Below are positions 11,370 to 18,692 of a DNA stretch of 64,000 nucleotides, one piece after another; position 1 is the stretch's first letter; the number at the start of each line of letters is the position of its first letter. Source of the stretch: Kordiimonadaceae bacterium (GTDB taxonomy: Bacteria; Pseudomonadota; Alphaproteobacteria; Sphingomonadales; Kordiimonadaceae); the NCBI GenBank assembly GCA_017640725.1, contig JAEPQB010000001.1, forward strand, positions 1,612,001 through 1,676,000, given 5' to 3'. The position numbers and the translations under genes are program-made. The notes under the pieces are model-generated. The model was not told the DNA's origin. It searched no databases and saw only the letters and a program-made list of their open reading frames with translations.

Positions 11370-11799
11370 AGGAGGGGACGCCGGATTTACACTTCTTGAA
11401 CTGCTGGTCGTTCTCGCCATTTTATCGATGGTGATAGCGGCCGCGCCAACACTATACTCGGCCGCCCTTCCCAGTTTCAAAGTTCGACAGTTTGCCAACG
11501 ATGTGGCGAATGCTGGCCGCTTTTTACGTGAGCGAGCAAGGTCTGAGGGCATCGAGGGCGCCCTGATGGTGAACGAAGACCTTAATTTGATCTCTACGGA
11601 CGCCCTGGTGCTGGAAATGCCTGATGATGTGGATGTGACGTTTGCCCCTCATGTCGCCTATGGGCGATCGAGCGACGACGCCGTGCAATTCTACACCACT
11701 GGACTGAATTCAGGTGGGGTGGTTTCGATCACTCGCCGAGGGCTCACGGTCGATGTCACCTTCGACTGGATCACGGGCTCCATCGAGGTGCAGCAATGA
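11344..11799 (+). CDS. gspH: Minor pseudopilin GspH (T2SS-1)
   Basis: About 151 residues from the ATG at 11344; the ATG at 11350 is an alternative (149 residues), with GGAG at 11337-11340 better spaced for the second. Prepilin signal GGDAG before FTLLELLVVL with Glu5, then a beta-rich domain of GspH type. The start lies inside the end of gspG and the stop overlaps gspI by 4 bases. GspH sits near the pseudopilus tip below the I-J-K complex. T2SS-2 has no equivalent gene. Confidence 0.85.
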   Translation: MRMFPASIRGGDAGFTLLELLVVLAILSMVIAAAPTLYSAALPSFKVRQFANDVANAGRFLRERARSEGIEGALMVNEDLNLISTDALVLEMPDDVDVTFAPHVAYGRSSDDAVQFYTTGLNSGGVVSITRRGLTVDVTFDWITGSIEVQQ

Positions 11800-12182
11800 A
11801 TGCGGGCCAGTCCGATGCTGGGTTTAGCCTACTTGAGGTGATGGTGGCGGTCCTCATCCTATCCATGTCCCTTGCCGTGATTTTCCCCATGCTGGGCAAG
11901 GGCCCGGGGCGTTTGATTGACGACAAAAACGCGGGCCTCGCGCTCCGTGTTGCGGAAAGCAAGCTTGCTGAAGCCATCGTAACCGCTGATTGGGACGCTT
12001 TGCCTTTTGAAGATGATGACGAGACCTGGGGTTGGCGGATTGAAGCAGCACCTTACGAAACAGCGGACCCTGAAGCTGTTTCGAGCTACCCAATGTTGGT
12101 AAGCGCCGCAGCTTGGTCAAAGAAAACGCCAGATACGGTTCAGGCTGAACTGCAGCGCATTGTTTGGGTGGTCAGCGAATGA
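11796..12182 (+). CDS. gspI: Minor pseudopilin GspI (T2SS-1)
   Basis: 128 residues, the usual GspI size. Short leader MNAGQSDAG, cleavage before FSLLEVMVAVLILS with Glu5. The following GLALRVAESKLAEA pattern is characteristic of GspI, and the rest fits the small T2SSI beta domain. GspI forms the pseudopilus tip with J and K. ATGA overlaps link it to gspH and gspJ. Confidence 0.9.
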   Translation: MNAGQSDAGFSLLEVMVAVLILSMSLAVIFPMLGKGPGRLIDDKNAGLALRVAESKLAEAIVTADWDALPFEDDDETWGWRIEAAPYETADPEAVSSYPMLVSAAAWSKKTPDTVQAELQRIVWVVSE

Positions 12183-12862
12183 CCATCTCTCAGCAATACA
12201 AATCGGGTGATGAAGGCTACACGCTTCTTGAACTGCTGGTCGCGGTAGCCATTTTGGCGCTTCTATCCGTGCCGATTGCCGGCAGCGTAAAGCTAGGCCT
12301 CGACACCTGGGCTTTCACCCATGACACCGCCGAGCGGCAGGAGCGAGTGCTGCTTGTCCAGGAGAAAGTTAAACAGCTTTTGAGCCAGGCCTATCCCTTA
12401 GACACACGGCGCACCGTTGGTGTTGTGGAGTATCCCGTTGATGGCACGGCAACTGAAATCGAATTCTCAGCGCCGCTGTTGCCGTCGACCAATCAGAATG
12501 CGCTGTTCCGTATTCGCCTTGGTTTGAATGACGACGCACTTACCCTCTCTTATGCCCCTGATTTTGCCTATCTTGACGATAGTGCGGTTTGGCAAGAGGA
12601 GGTTTTGCTTGAGGGTGTCAGTTCTGTTGATGTCCGTTATTTCGAAGGCGTTGACGCATCACAGAATCCGGTTTGGCTTTCCAGGTGGGGCCCAACGGCC
12701 GGAGAGCTTGATTTACCGGAGGCGATCTCTGTTGATGTGACCTTGGACGAGAGTGACCTCGAATGGGTGCCCCTTACCGTCACCACCGAAATTGAAGAGC
12801 GTGCATTTTGTCGTTTTCTCACAAGTGAACGCGAATGTCTGGTGGGGGCGTCAGCAGAATGA
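12179..12862 (+). CDS. gspJ: Minor pseudopilin GspJ (T2SS-1)
   Basis: About 227 residues from ATG 12179, which lies in an ATGA overlap with gspI; an upstream TTG at 12164 would add 5 residues and is less likely. Leader ends in GDEG before YTLLELLVAVAILA with Glu5, a typical class III signal. The soluble part is larger than in G, H and I, as expected for GspJ, and contains the YFEGVDASQNPVW stretch near the middle. Part of the tip complex with GspI and GspK. Confidence 0.88.
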   Translation: MTISQQYKSGDEGYTLLELLVAVAILALLSVPIAGSVKLGLDTWAFTHDTAERQERVLLVQEKVKQLLSQAYPLDTRRTVGVVEYPVDGTATEIEFSAPLLPSTNQNALFRIRLGLNDDALTLSYAPDFAYLDDSAVWQEEVLLEGVSSVDVRYFEGVDASQNPVWLSRWGPTAGELDLPEAISVDVTLDESDLEWVPLTVTTEIEERAFCRFLTSERECLVGASAE

Positions 12863-13860
12863 CAGGGTTTTGGACACCAGCTGTTGAGCAGATTGCGAAG
12901 TGGTTCGCCCAGGTTTGGGCCGCCGTTTGGGGATCTGTCCCAGACGCTGTGAAGAAGCACTTATTGCTGAGGCCTGTGCCGACTGAATTGGCAGCGAACG
13001 AATTTATGAGGGCTGCAAATGAACGTCAATTGCTCCCTTCCAATGTATCGCTTGAACTTGAGGGTGACAGTTGCCTGTTCCACAGCTTCACCTTGCCAGA
13101 ACAGGCGGCATCTGAAGTTTCAAGGGCGGTTGCTCTGGAAATGGAGCGCGTGCTGCCTCTTCATGTCTCCAAGTTGAAAACCGCATATATAGTTTCCAGG
13201 AAAATCGACGACAGTGATCGGATCAAAATTGGCTTGGCGGTAGCTAAACAGAAGAAAATTGACCGCTTGATGGAAGCTGCGAACACTGCGGGTACTCAAA
13301 TTCATCGCATTTGGTGTGTGGATGCCAACACCAAACAATCATTTGAATTTGCGATTTCCGAGGCCTCCTTCAAGCGCCATATGGTTCGTTTAGGTGCTGG
13401 TGCTTTGGCAATTGCATCATTGATGTTAGCAACCTTGGCGCCGCAGATTTACCTTGATCGTGTTATTGCCGCTTCCGATCAGATCAGCTCCGAAATTACT
13501 TCTACGCGCCAGGCTACACGTATCATTTCTCAACTCCAAACTGAGGTAGCCAGCAAGCAGAATAAAACGTCTAAAATTTATGCACTTAGACGCGGTCGGC
13601 GCGTTACAGCGCTCATGGAAATTTTGACTGCAGCGAGCCCGGATGACGTCGTTCTTGATAGCCTTCGAATTGACCGTGACACCCTCTATCTGTCCGGTTT
13701 TGTGAATAAACCAGAAGAATGGGCAATCGCGTTGGACGACCTCCCGAGCCTTAATGATGTTGTTATTCTATCAGCCCGCAGAACAAGTGGTTCAGAGCGT
13801 CAGCGTTTCGATATTCGGGCCCAAGTTAGTTGGCCTGATAACACCGAAGGGACGTCGTAG
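12859..13860 (+). CDS. gspL: GspL-like inner-membrane assembly protein with PilN-type periplasmic domain (T2SS-1)
   Basis: About 333 residues from ATG 12859 (ATGA overlap with gspJ; the upstream GTG/TTG options are less likely). The N-terminal ~175 residues are a shortened cytoplasmic domain resembling the actin-like fold of GspL/PilM (FTLPEQAASEVSRAVALEME pattern near 75-95). One transmembrane segment lies at about 180-200. A periplasmic coiled coil and a PilN-like ferredoxin-fold domain follow. GspL links GspE to GspM and GspF. Identification rests on position and topology more than on motifs. Confidence 0.75.
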   Translation: MTGFWTPAVEQIAKWFAQVWAAVWGSVPDAVKKHLLLRPVPTELAANEFMRAANERQLLPSNVSLELEGDSCLFHSFTLPEQAASEVSRAVALEMERVLPLHVSKLKTAYIVSRKIDDSDRIKIGLAVAKQKKIDRLMEAANTAGTQIHRIWCVDANTKQSFEFAISEASFKRHMVRLGAGALAIASLMLATLAPQIYLDRVIAASDQISSEITSTRQATRIISQLQTEVASKQNKTSKIYALRRGRRVTALMEILTAASPDDVVLDSLRIDRDTLYLSGFVNKPEEWAIALDDLPSLNDVVILSARRTSGSERQRFDIRAQVSWPDNTEGTS

Positions 13861-14405
13861 TGAATTCCCGGATCCTTGTTGTCGCAATCGTTTTTCTTTC
13901 TATCCTAAGCTTTGGATATTGGTCGCTAACGGCTGAGACGTGGAGCGATATTGCCGTTGCAAAACAAGGGTATCTTCAGCAAAAACGATTGCTTGCCAGG
14001 CTTCAACAGCTTCCAAAACGGGAAGAACAAATCCGTGCAGCTCTTCAGGAGCTAAACACCGGTTTTGTTGAAGCGAGCTTGTATGCTGGTGACAACAGCG
14101 CAGTTAGGACACAGATTCAGCGGGACATTCGCCAGGTGGCGGCAAGTGCCGGATTGAATATCGGAAATATGAGACCATTGCTGGCTCGTGAGCTGGACGA
14201 CGAACTCATCTTTACGCCCATTCAACTTACGTTTTCGGCAACACATGACGATAATCTTGCATTTTTGACCGCACTTGAAAGCGTGGAACCAATCCTTCGC
14301 GTCAACCGGATGTCTGTTTCAGTTCAAACGCCTTCTGAGGTTGATCGCCCTGCTACGCTGAGTGTGACCATGGAAGTTGGCGGCTATCGGTTGGAGGGCG
14401 GGTAA
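13860..14405 (+). CDS. gspM: GspM/PilO-like inner-membrane protein (T2SS-1)
   Basis: 181 residues. One N-terminal transmembrane segment (about 4-21), then a coiled coil (about 30-70), then a small alpha/beta periplasmic domain as in GspM/PilO. GTG start at the last base of the preceding TAG (TAGTG), so translation is coupled. It is expected to pair with GspL in the inner-membrane platform. Assigned mainly from order and topology; the sequence is diverged from classical GspM. Confidence 0.7.
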   Translation: MNSRILVVAIVFLSILSFGYWSLTAETWSDIAVAKQGYLQQKRLLARLQQLPKREEQIRAALQELNTGFVEASLYAGDNSAVRTQIQRDIRQVAASAGLNIGNMRPLLARELDDELIFTPIQLTFSATHDDNLAFLTALESVEPILRVNRMSVSVQTPSEVDRPATLSVTMEVGGYRLEGG

Positions 14406-14409
14406 GAAC

Positions 14410-14895
14410 ATGAATTGGTTATTCGAAAGTCCATTGATCAGGTCGCTAACGGGACTATGTGTGTTTTTGCTGCTGGTTCTTGCCCTGCCCAAGGTGTTCC
14501 CGTTGCCAGAGCTCACAGATGACGAAATGAGGATCAATCGGTCCAACAGCGTTTCTGAGTTCCTCGAGGTATTGCCAGCAAGCCTTACTGAGGCTTACGC
14601 CCGCCCACTTTTTCATGGAAATCGCCGTCCACCAGAAGCCGTGGTCGTACGGCAAGCTGCGCCGGTAGCCCCGCGTCAGCAAGTGGAGCGCTTCACGTTA
14701 GAGCTCGTTGGCGTAATGGGATCTGCAGCCAGTGGCAGAACTGTTTTCATTTTGGACAGTTCGACGGGCGATACCACCGCCTCCCGAGAGGGAGAAGTTG
14801 TTCAAGGCTGGCTGGTCGAAAGCATTGAGGCCGACAGTGTCGTGCTTTCAAACGAAAAAGACACAAAAACACTAGTAATTGGTTCAGGGGGTTGA
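14410..14895 (+). CDS. GspC/GspN-like protein linking platform and secretin (T2SS-1)
   Basis: About 161 residues from ATG 14410. A single transmembrane segment (about 13-33) is followed by a Pro-rich linker and a small beta domain (about 95-160) with the pattern LELVGVMG...VFILD...REGEVVQGW.VESI..D.VVLS, which matches the homology region of GspC that contacts the secretin N0 domain. No PDZ or coiled coil follows, so it is shorter than enterobacterial GspC. It stands directly before gspD, where gspC/gspN-type genes sit in alphaproteobacterial operons. Confidence 0.7.
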   Translation: MNWLFESPLIRSLTGLCVFLLLVLALPKVFPLPELTDDEMRINRSNSVSEFLEVLPASLTEAYARPLFHGNRRPPEAVVVRQAAPVAPRQQVERFTLELVGVMGSAASGRTVFILDSSTGDTTASREGEVVQGWLVESIEADSVVLSNEKDTKTLVIGSGG

Positions 14896-14899
14896 TGCG

Positions 14900-16981
14900 A
14901 TGACTGCTACATTTTTGAGGAAGGCTCTTTGCACTGTCACTTTGTGTTCAGTTCTAGCCTCCTGCAGTGCGACACGCCCTCCAGAGAGAGATGTTGACTT
15001 TGGCACGTCCTCGGTCCCGCGGCCGGTGGTTAGAGATGGCTCGGACGACAGGAGATCGGAAAACGCGGCCAGAGGAGATGAGCAACTACAAAGCGGAACA
15101 CAGTATTTCGGTGGTTCGGGTCGGTTCGTCGAAGATGTGGGCGACAAGTATAAGCTCGAGTTTGATAAGGAAGGCGATATTTCGCTTTCGTTTAAAAACA
15201 TGGATATTTTGGTGATTGCTCGCGCGATTTTGGGCGATACATTGGGACTGCAATACTCTGTTTCACCACAGGTTTCTGGCACGGGGAGCCTTGAGACGAG
15301 TGGATCCATTTCTAAAGAAGCACTGCGTCTATCTTTTGAGCTACTTCTCAAGACAAAAGGCTTTGCGCTTGTAGAGACGACGACGGGGCTTTCCATCGTG
15401 CCGCAGGCCAATGCCGTTCGCGCTGTTGGTGAACTAAGAATTCAAAGACCGGCTAGTTATTCATTGCCAGGGTTCGCGGTCCACGTGATCTCGTTAAAAC
15501 ACACTAAACCAAGCGAGCTACGGAAGCTTGTGGAACCTTTTTCACCGCCAGGAGGCATTCTAAGGGCAGACGACAATAGAAACCTCCTCATATTGGCAGG
15601 TACGTCACAAGAATTAGCCGGCATGTTCAGAGCCGTTGAGACGTTTGATATCGACCGAATGGCAGGGATGTCATTTGCGCTATATTCCTTGCGGTATGTT
15701 GAGGCTGAGCAGCTCGTCGAGGAATTGAAAGAAGTATACGCCGGCCCGGATGGAAGTTCAGAGATTCCAGTTCACCTGATCCCGGTTCCAAGAATTAACA
15801 AGATTATCGGGGTGGCTGCCGAGCGTAGCAAGCTTCTGGCTGTTGAAAACTGGATTGACCGACTGGATATCGGCGAGAGCGCACCAGGGCGCCGCATATA
15901 TGTTTATAACGTCAAGAACGGTCGCGCTGCGGATATTGCCGACACTCTCAACTTGATCCTGGATACCCAGTTCGGCGGACAAGGTTTCCAAAATCGCAGA
16001 AATGGTTTGAACGCCAATCGCACGCGCAACACTCGAAATCAAAATAACTCTCAGCGCGGCGCGAATAACCAACAAAGAGGCGACGGAATTTCGACGGATC
16101 AGGTTCGCATTGTGCCGAGCGAGGAAAACAATTCTATCCTGATTATGGCCACCCCTGCAGAGTTTGGCACAATTGAAAATGCTCTCAGGCAGATAGATGT
16201 GTCGCCGCGCCAGGTGTTGGTTGAGGTAACTCTTGCCGAAGTCGCACTGACTGACGAACTACGTTATGGATTGCAATGGCATTTTGAGTTCGGTGACAAC
16301 GAAGTTTCCTTCGGTCAATCTGCTTCTCCTTCTGCTGAATTTCCTGGGTTTTCCTGGTCCCACAACAGTGGAACCAATGCCAGCGCAGTGTTGAACGCAT
16401 TGTCGTCGCTCTCTGATGTACAAGTGATTTCGGCACCCAAACTGCTGGTGCTAAATAACCATTCGGCTTCCCTTCAAATTGGAGACGAAGTACCCGTGCC
16501 CGTCTCTTCGGCAGTCAGCTCAATCGATTCTAATGCACCAATCGTTAATTCGATCCAGTATCGAAACACGGGCGTTATTTTGACCGTCACTCCTCGCATA
16601 AATGAGGGTGGCTTGGTCATGTTGGACGTTGAGCAGGAAGTTAGTACGGTCGCAGAAACATCTTCATCTGGAATTGATGCCCCCACTATCCAGCAACGGC
16701 GTATGAATACTACAGTAGCAGTGCAAAATGGTTCAACCGTTGCCCTTGGCGGGCTAATCCGAAATTCGATTTCCAGATCAAATTCTGGCGTGCCAATTTT
16801 GAAAGACATTCCACTTCTTGGAGAGGCGTTCAAAAACAATGATTTCGTCGAACGGCGTTCAGAATTGATTGTGCTGCTAACTCCACGAATTATTCGAAAC
16901 ACCGAAGAAACCAGAGAGGCTATGGATTATCTGCAAAGTGAATTCAGATCGCTGCTGGGTGGTGTTGCAGACGAACAGTGA
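14900..16981 (+). CDS. gspD: Secretin GspD (T2SS-1), lipoprotein
   Basis: About 693 residues from ATG 14900, preceded by a G-rich ribosome binding site; a TTG at 14879 would add 7 residues. Lipobox LASC with Cys22 predicts a lipid-anchored outer-membrane secretin. N0-N3 domains occupy roughly 75-440. An Asn/Gln/Arg-rich linker (nt ~15985-16090) interrupts the last N domain. The secretin core follows, with VPVSSAVSS, the NTGVILTVTPRI region and the GVPILKDIPLLGEAFK signature. It forms the outer-membrane channel. The stop overlaps gspK by 4 bases. Confidence 0.93.
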   Translation: MTATFLRKALCTVTLCSVLASCSATRPPERDVDFGTSSVPRPVVRDGSDDRRSENAARGDEQLQSGTQYFGGSGRFVEDVGDKYKLEFDKEGDISLSFKNMDILVIARAILGDTLGLQYSVSPQVSGTGSLETSGSISKEALRLSFELLLKTKGFALVETTTGLSIVPQANAVRAVGELRIQRPASYSLPGFAVHVISLKHTKPSELRKLVEPFSPPGGILRADDNRNLLILAGTSQELAGMFRAVETFDIDRMAGMSFALYSLRYVEAEQLVEELKEVYAGPDGSSEIPVHLIPVPRINKIIGVAAERSKLLAVENWIDRLDIGESAPGRRIYVYNVKNGRAADIADTLNLILDTQFGGQGFQNRRNGLNANRTRNTRNQNNSQRGANNQQRGDGISTDQVRIVPSEENNSILIMATPAEFGTIENALRQIDVSPRQVLVEVTLAEVALTDELRYGLQWHFEFGDNEVSFGQSASPSAEFPGFSWSHNSGTNASAVLNALSSLSDVQVISAPKLLVLNNHSASLQIGDEVPVPVSSAVSSIDSNAPIVNSIQYRNTGVILTVTPRINEGGLVMLDVEQEVSTVAETSSSGIDAPTIQQRRMNTTVAVQNGSTVALGGLIRNSISRSNSGVPILKDIPLLGEAFKNNDFVERRSELIVLLTPRIIRNTEETREAMDYLQSEFRSLLGGVADEQ

Positions 16982-17850
16982 CGAACACAACTGGCTTGAA
17001 TGCGGACCGGGGCGCCGCACTTATTGGTGTGCTTTGGATAGTCATTCTCCTCGCAATTCTCAGTCTCGGAGTGTTGCATCTGACCCTTAGAAACCGTCAG
17101 TCTGTGGACTCGTTGGAAGCAAGCTCTCAAGCAAGCCAAGTTGCATTATCGGCAGTAGAGTTGTTTGTCAGGCAGCGGTTTAAACAAAGCTCGACGTCAT
17201 TTGTCGAAACAGCTGAGTTGGAAATCGGCGGCATTATAGTGGATGTCAGTTCTAGCTTTGAGGCAGGAAAGATAGACCTCAATAAAGCCGATCAGGACTT
17301 GATTAGCGCAGTGTTTGCCTTCCACGGTCAGGATGAGGACACAGCAATTGGCTTAGGTGCAGCTGTTGCGGACTGGCGAGACTTTGATGATGATCGAAGG
17401 CAAAATGGAGCTGAGCGAGACAGCTACGCATCAGGCGAATACAGTTATGCACCGCGCAATGCCCCATTCGAAACCGTTGGAGAGCTTGGCTTTGTTTTTG
17501 GTATGGCGGAGACCAACGCCTTCTGTCTGAGCGAGTATTTCACGACATATTCCGACCCTAGTATTTCAGAGGTTACATACCCTTTAGCACCAAGTGCCGT
17601 CATCGACATACTGGCGTGGGCTCGGCAAAATGATTGGCAAGGAGGGGCATGGCCGACACCGGACTTATTTGAAGAAGACATCATCAATTTTGATATCGAA
17701 AACAAAGCGGTTGAGATTTCCACTTCGTTCAATTTAGGTAGCAAGCCTCAACGGTTTTCGACTGTGGTTCGTATCAAGTCTGGTCAGGACATGAGTTTCG
17801 TCATTCTTTCGCATTCGCGGGCAGTATCGGGGGCAGGGTTTGGCTGCTGA
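16978..17850 (+). CDS. gspK: Minor pseudopilin GspK (T2SS-1)
   Basis: 290 residues, GTG start in a GTGA overlap with gspD. Leader ends in DRG before AALIGVLWIVILLAI; the residue at mature position 5 is Gly, not Glu, which is normal for GspK and marks it as the tip subunit. The EAGKIDLNKAD segment and the large insert with helix-rich repeats are typical of GspK. It is the last gene of the T2SS-1 operon. No gspO follows. Confidence 0.88.
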   Translation: MTNTTGLNADRGAALIGVLWIVILLAILSLGVLHLTLRNRQSVDSLEASSQASQVALSAVELFVRQRFKQSSTSFVETAELEIGGIIVDVSSSFEAGKIDLNKADQDLISAVFAFHGQDEDTAIGLGAAVADWRDFDDDRRQNGAERDSYASGEYSYAPRNAPFETVGELGFVFGMAETNAFCLSEYFTTYSDPSISEVTYPLAPSAVIDILAWARQNDWQGGAWPTPDLFEEDIINFDIENKAVEISTSFNLGSKPQRFSTVVRIKSGQDMSFVILSHSRAVSGAGFGC

Positions 17851-17857
17851 CCAGACT

Positions 17858-17891
17858 ACGGGTCCTCATGATTTTCCTATGACTGGACCGT
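17858..17891 (+). terminator. Stem-loop just after gspK (weak terminator candidate)
   Basis: ACGGGTCC (17858-17865) can pair with GGACCGT (17885-17891) with one bulged G, and an inner CAT/ATG pair extends the stem. It lies 8 bases after the gspK stop and would end the T2SS-1 transcript, but no T-run follows, so rho-independent termination is doubtful. Confidence 0.3.
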
Positions 17892-18076
17892 GGCAAGACA
17901 AACATAAGACTGGCATATATGCTGTCATCTCGTTGTTTAAAGTATGGGGTTCAACTGAAGCGAGGTTTACCCGTTGAGAAGGCTGTTGTAGTCGAAGTTA
18001 ATACTCCAAATCCTTTTCGTGGTATGTGTTCATTTGGGACCAATTCGGGACCATATCGAGCAAAGAACTTAATTTC

Positions 18077-18160
18077 GTCCCGTTATATCCCGGATAATCC
18101 CGGTATATCCCACTATCGCTATCCCGTTTAATCCCGCGTAATCCCGGATAATCCCACATA
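18077..18160. repeat. Eight 10-bp repeats of ATCCCG-type in two blocks of four
   Basis: Units begin at 18077, 18087, 18097, 18107 and, after a 4-base spacer CGCT, at 18121, 18131, 18141 and 18151. All share TCCC at the same place (consensus ATCCCGnntA). The two blocks are copies of each other: first units end GTTAT/GTTTA and last units read ATCCCACTAT/ATCCCACATA. The 10-bp spacing puts every unit on one face of the helix, as for cooperative protein binding. The array lies 30 bp inside the tRNA-Arg fragment, where arm-type sites of a tyrosine integrase or excisionase would be expected. Confidence 0.8.
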
Positions 18161-18189
18161 ACAGCAGTTATTTTCTCTTTAACGGTAGA

Positions 18190-18236
18190 CCCTCCGAAGG
18201 CAGAGGCCAGAGGTTCGAATCCTCTCGGGTGCGCCA
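18190..18236 (+). other. 3' fragment of tRNA-Arg(CCG), probable attachment site (distal end of an integrated element)
   Basis: The 47 bases hold the anticodon loop CTCCGAA (anticodon CCG), the 3' anticodon strand GGCAG, a perfect T arm (AGAGG, TTCGAAT loop, CCTCT), the acceptor 3' strand CGGGTGC, G discriminator and CCA. The 5' half is missing: the bases before the loop do not pair beyond two positions and no GCACCCG acceptor strand is found upstream. A tRNA 3' copy starting at the anticodon loop is the classical footprint of tyrosine-integrase elements. With the tRNA on the plus strand, the element must lie to the left, including T2SS-1 and the Rhs genes. No integrase is in the window. Confidence 0.8.
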
Positions 18237-18569
18237 TACCATTCCAATAAAATCAATGAGTTAGCATTTCGCATTTGGCTCCGACTGACCAAAATAGCGT
18301 TCTGGGGCGCAAATTGGGACCGTGGTTTCACCATCTAGTTATCGCGGTTGTACTTGAATACAGGTCCTCTAGTTCACCCATAGTGTGCGAGACCCATACA
18401 TGTACAAGGATAGTGATATCGACTAACATTGCGACCATGTGTGGTGTGAGAGAAGCCCGAGTACCAGGCTGTTTCCCATGATCGCAATTATGCAAATTTT
18501 GGTCTGCTTTTTGTGACAATGGCCCATTGGTGCCATACCGCAGCACCTATCTTTAAATCTCATAACAGA

Positions 18570-18619
18570 AAAGAAAGGGTGGCGGGCACAGCACGGCAAG
18601 TTATTGTGCCATGCCCGCC
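18570..18619 (-). terminator. Putative terminator for the minus-strand DUF900 gene
   Basis: GGCGGGCA (18581-18588) and TGCCCGCC (18612-18619) form a perfect 8-bp G+C-rich stem, with an inner GCAC/GTGC pair. Read on the minus strand, the stem is followed by ACCCTTTCTTTTC, a T-rich stretch, some 75 bases after the DUF900 stop codon. Confidence 0.5.
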
Positions 18620-18692
18620 TGGGGTCAACCGCTGCTGCAAGGTTGTGGAGACTTTTACAGCAGCCGGTCTATTGATGGTTTTCACCTACTTA

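Larger units (their letters stand above)
17892..18692. other. Non-coding stretch of about 800 bases at the island boundary
   Basis: Apart from the decamer array, the tRNA fragment and the minus-strand hairpin listed separately, I see no gene here. Short open frames lack ribosome binding sites and protein-like composition. One of them (minus strand, ending in an AHPRGFEPLASAFGG-type sequence) is the well-known artefact of reading a tRNA backwards. Confidence 0.6.

Noticed and set aside
8061-17850. Type IV pilus biogenesis cluster instead of T2SS
   Set aside because: GspG-type major pseudopilins with the terminal calcium loop, a GspK, a GspC-like gene and no PilT retraction ATPase point to T2SS.
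18077-18160. CRISPR array
   Set aside because: Units are 10 bp with no spacers; this is a tandem decamer array.
18190-18236. Functional tRNA-Arg gene
   Set aside because: The 5' acceptor strand, D arm and most of the 5' anticodon strand are missing.
17998-18237. 79-codon minus-strand frame starting AHPRGFEPLASAFGG
   Set aside because: This is the familiar artefact of translating a tRNA backwards; it runs through the decamer repeats and has no ribosome binding site.
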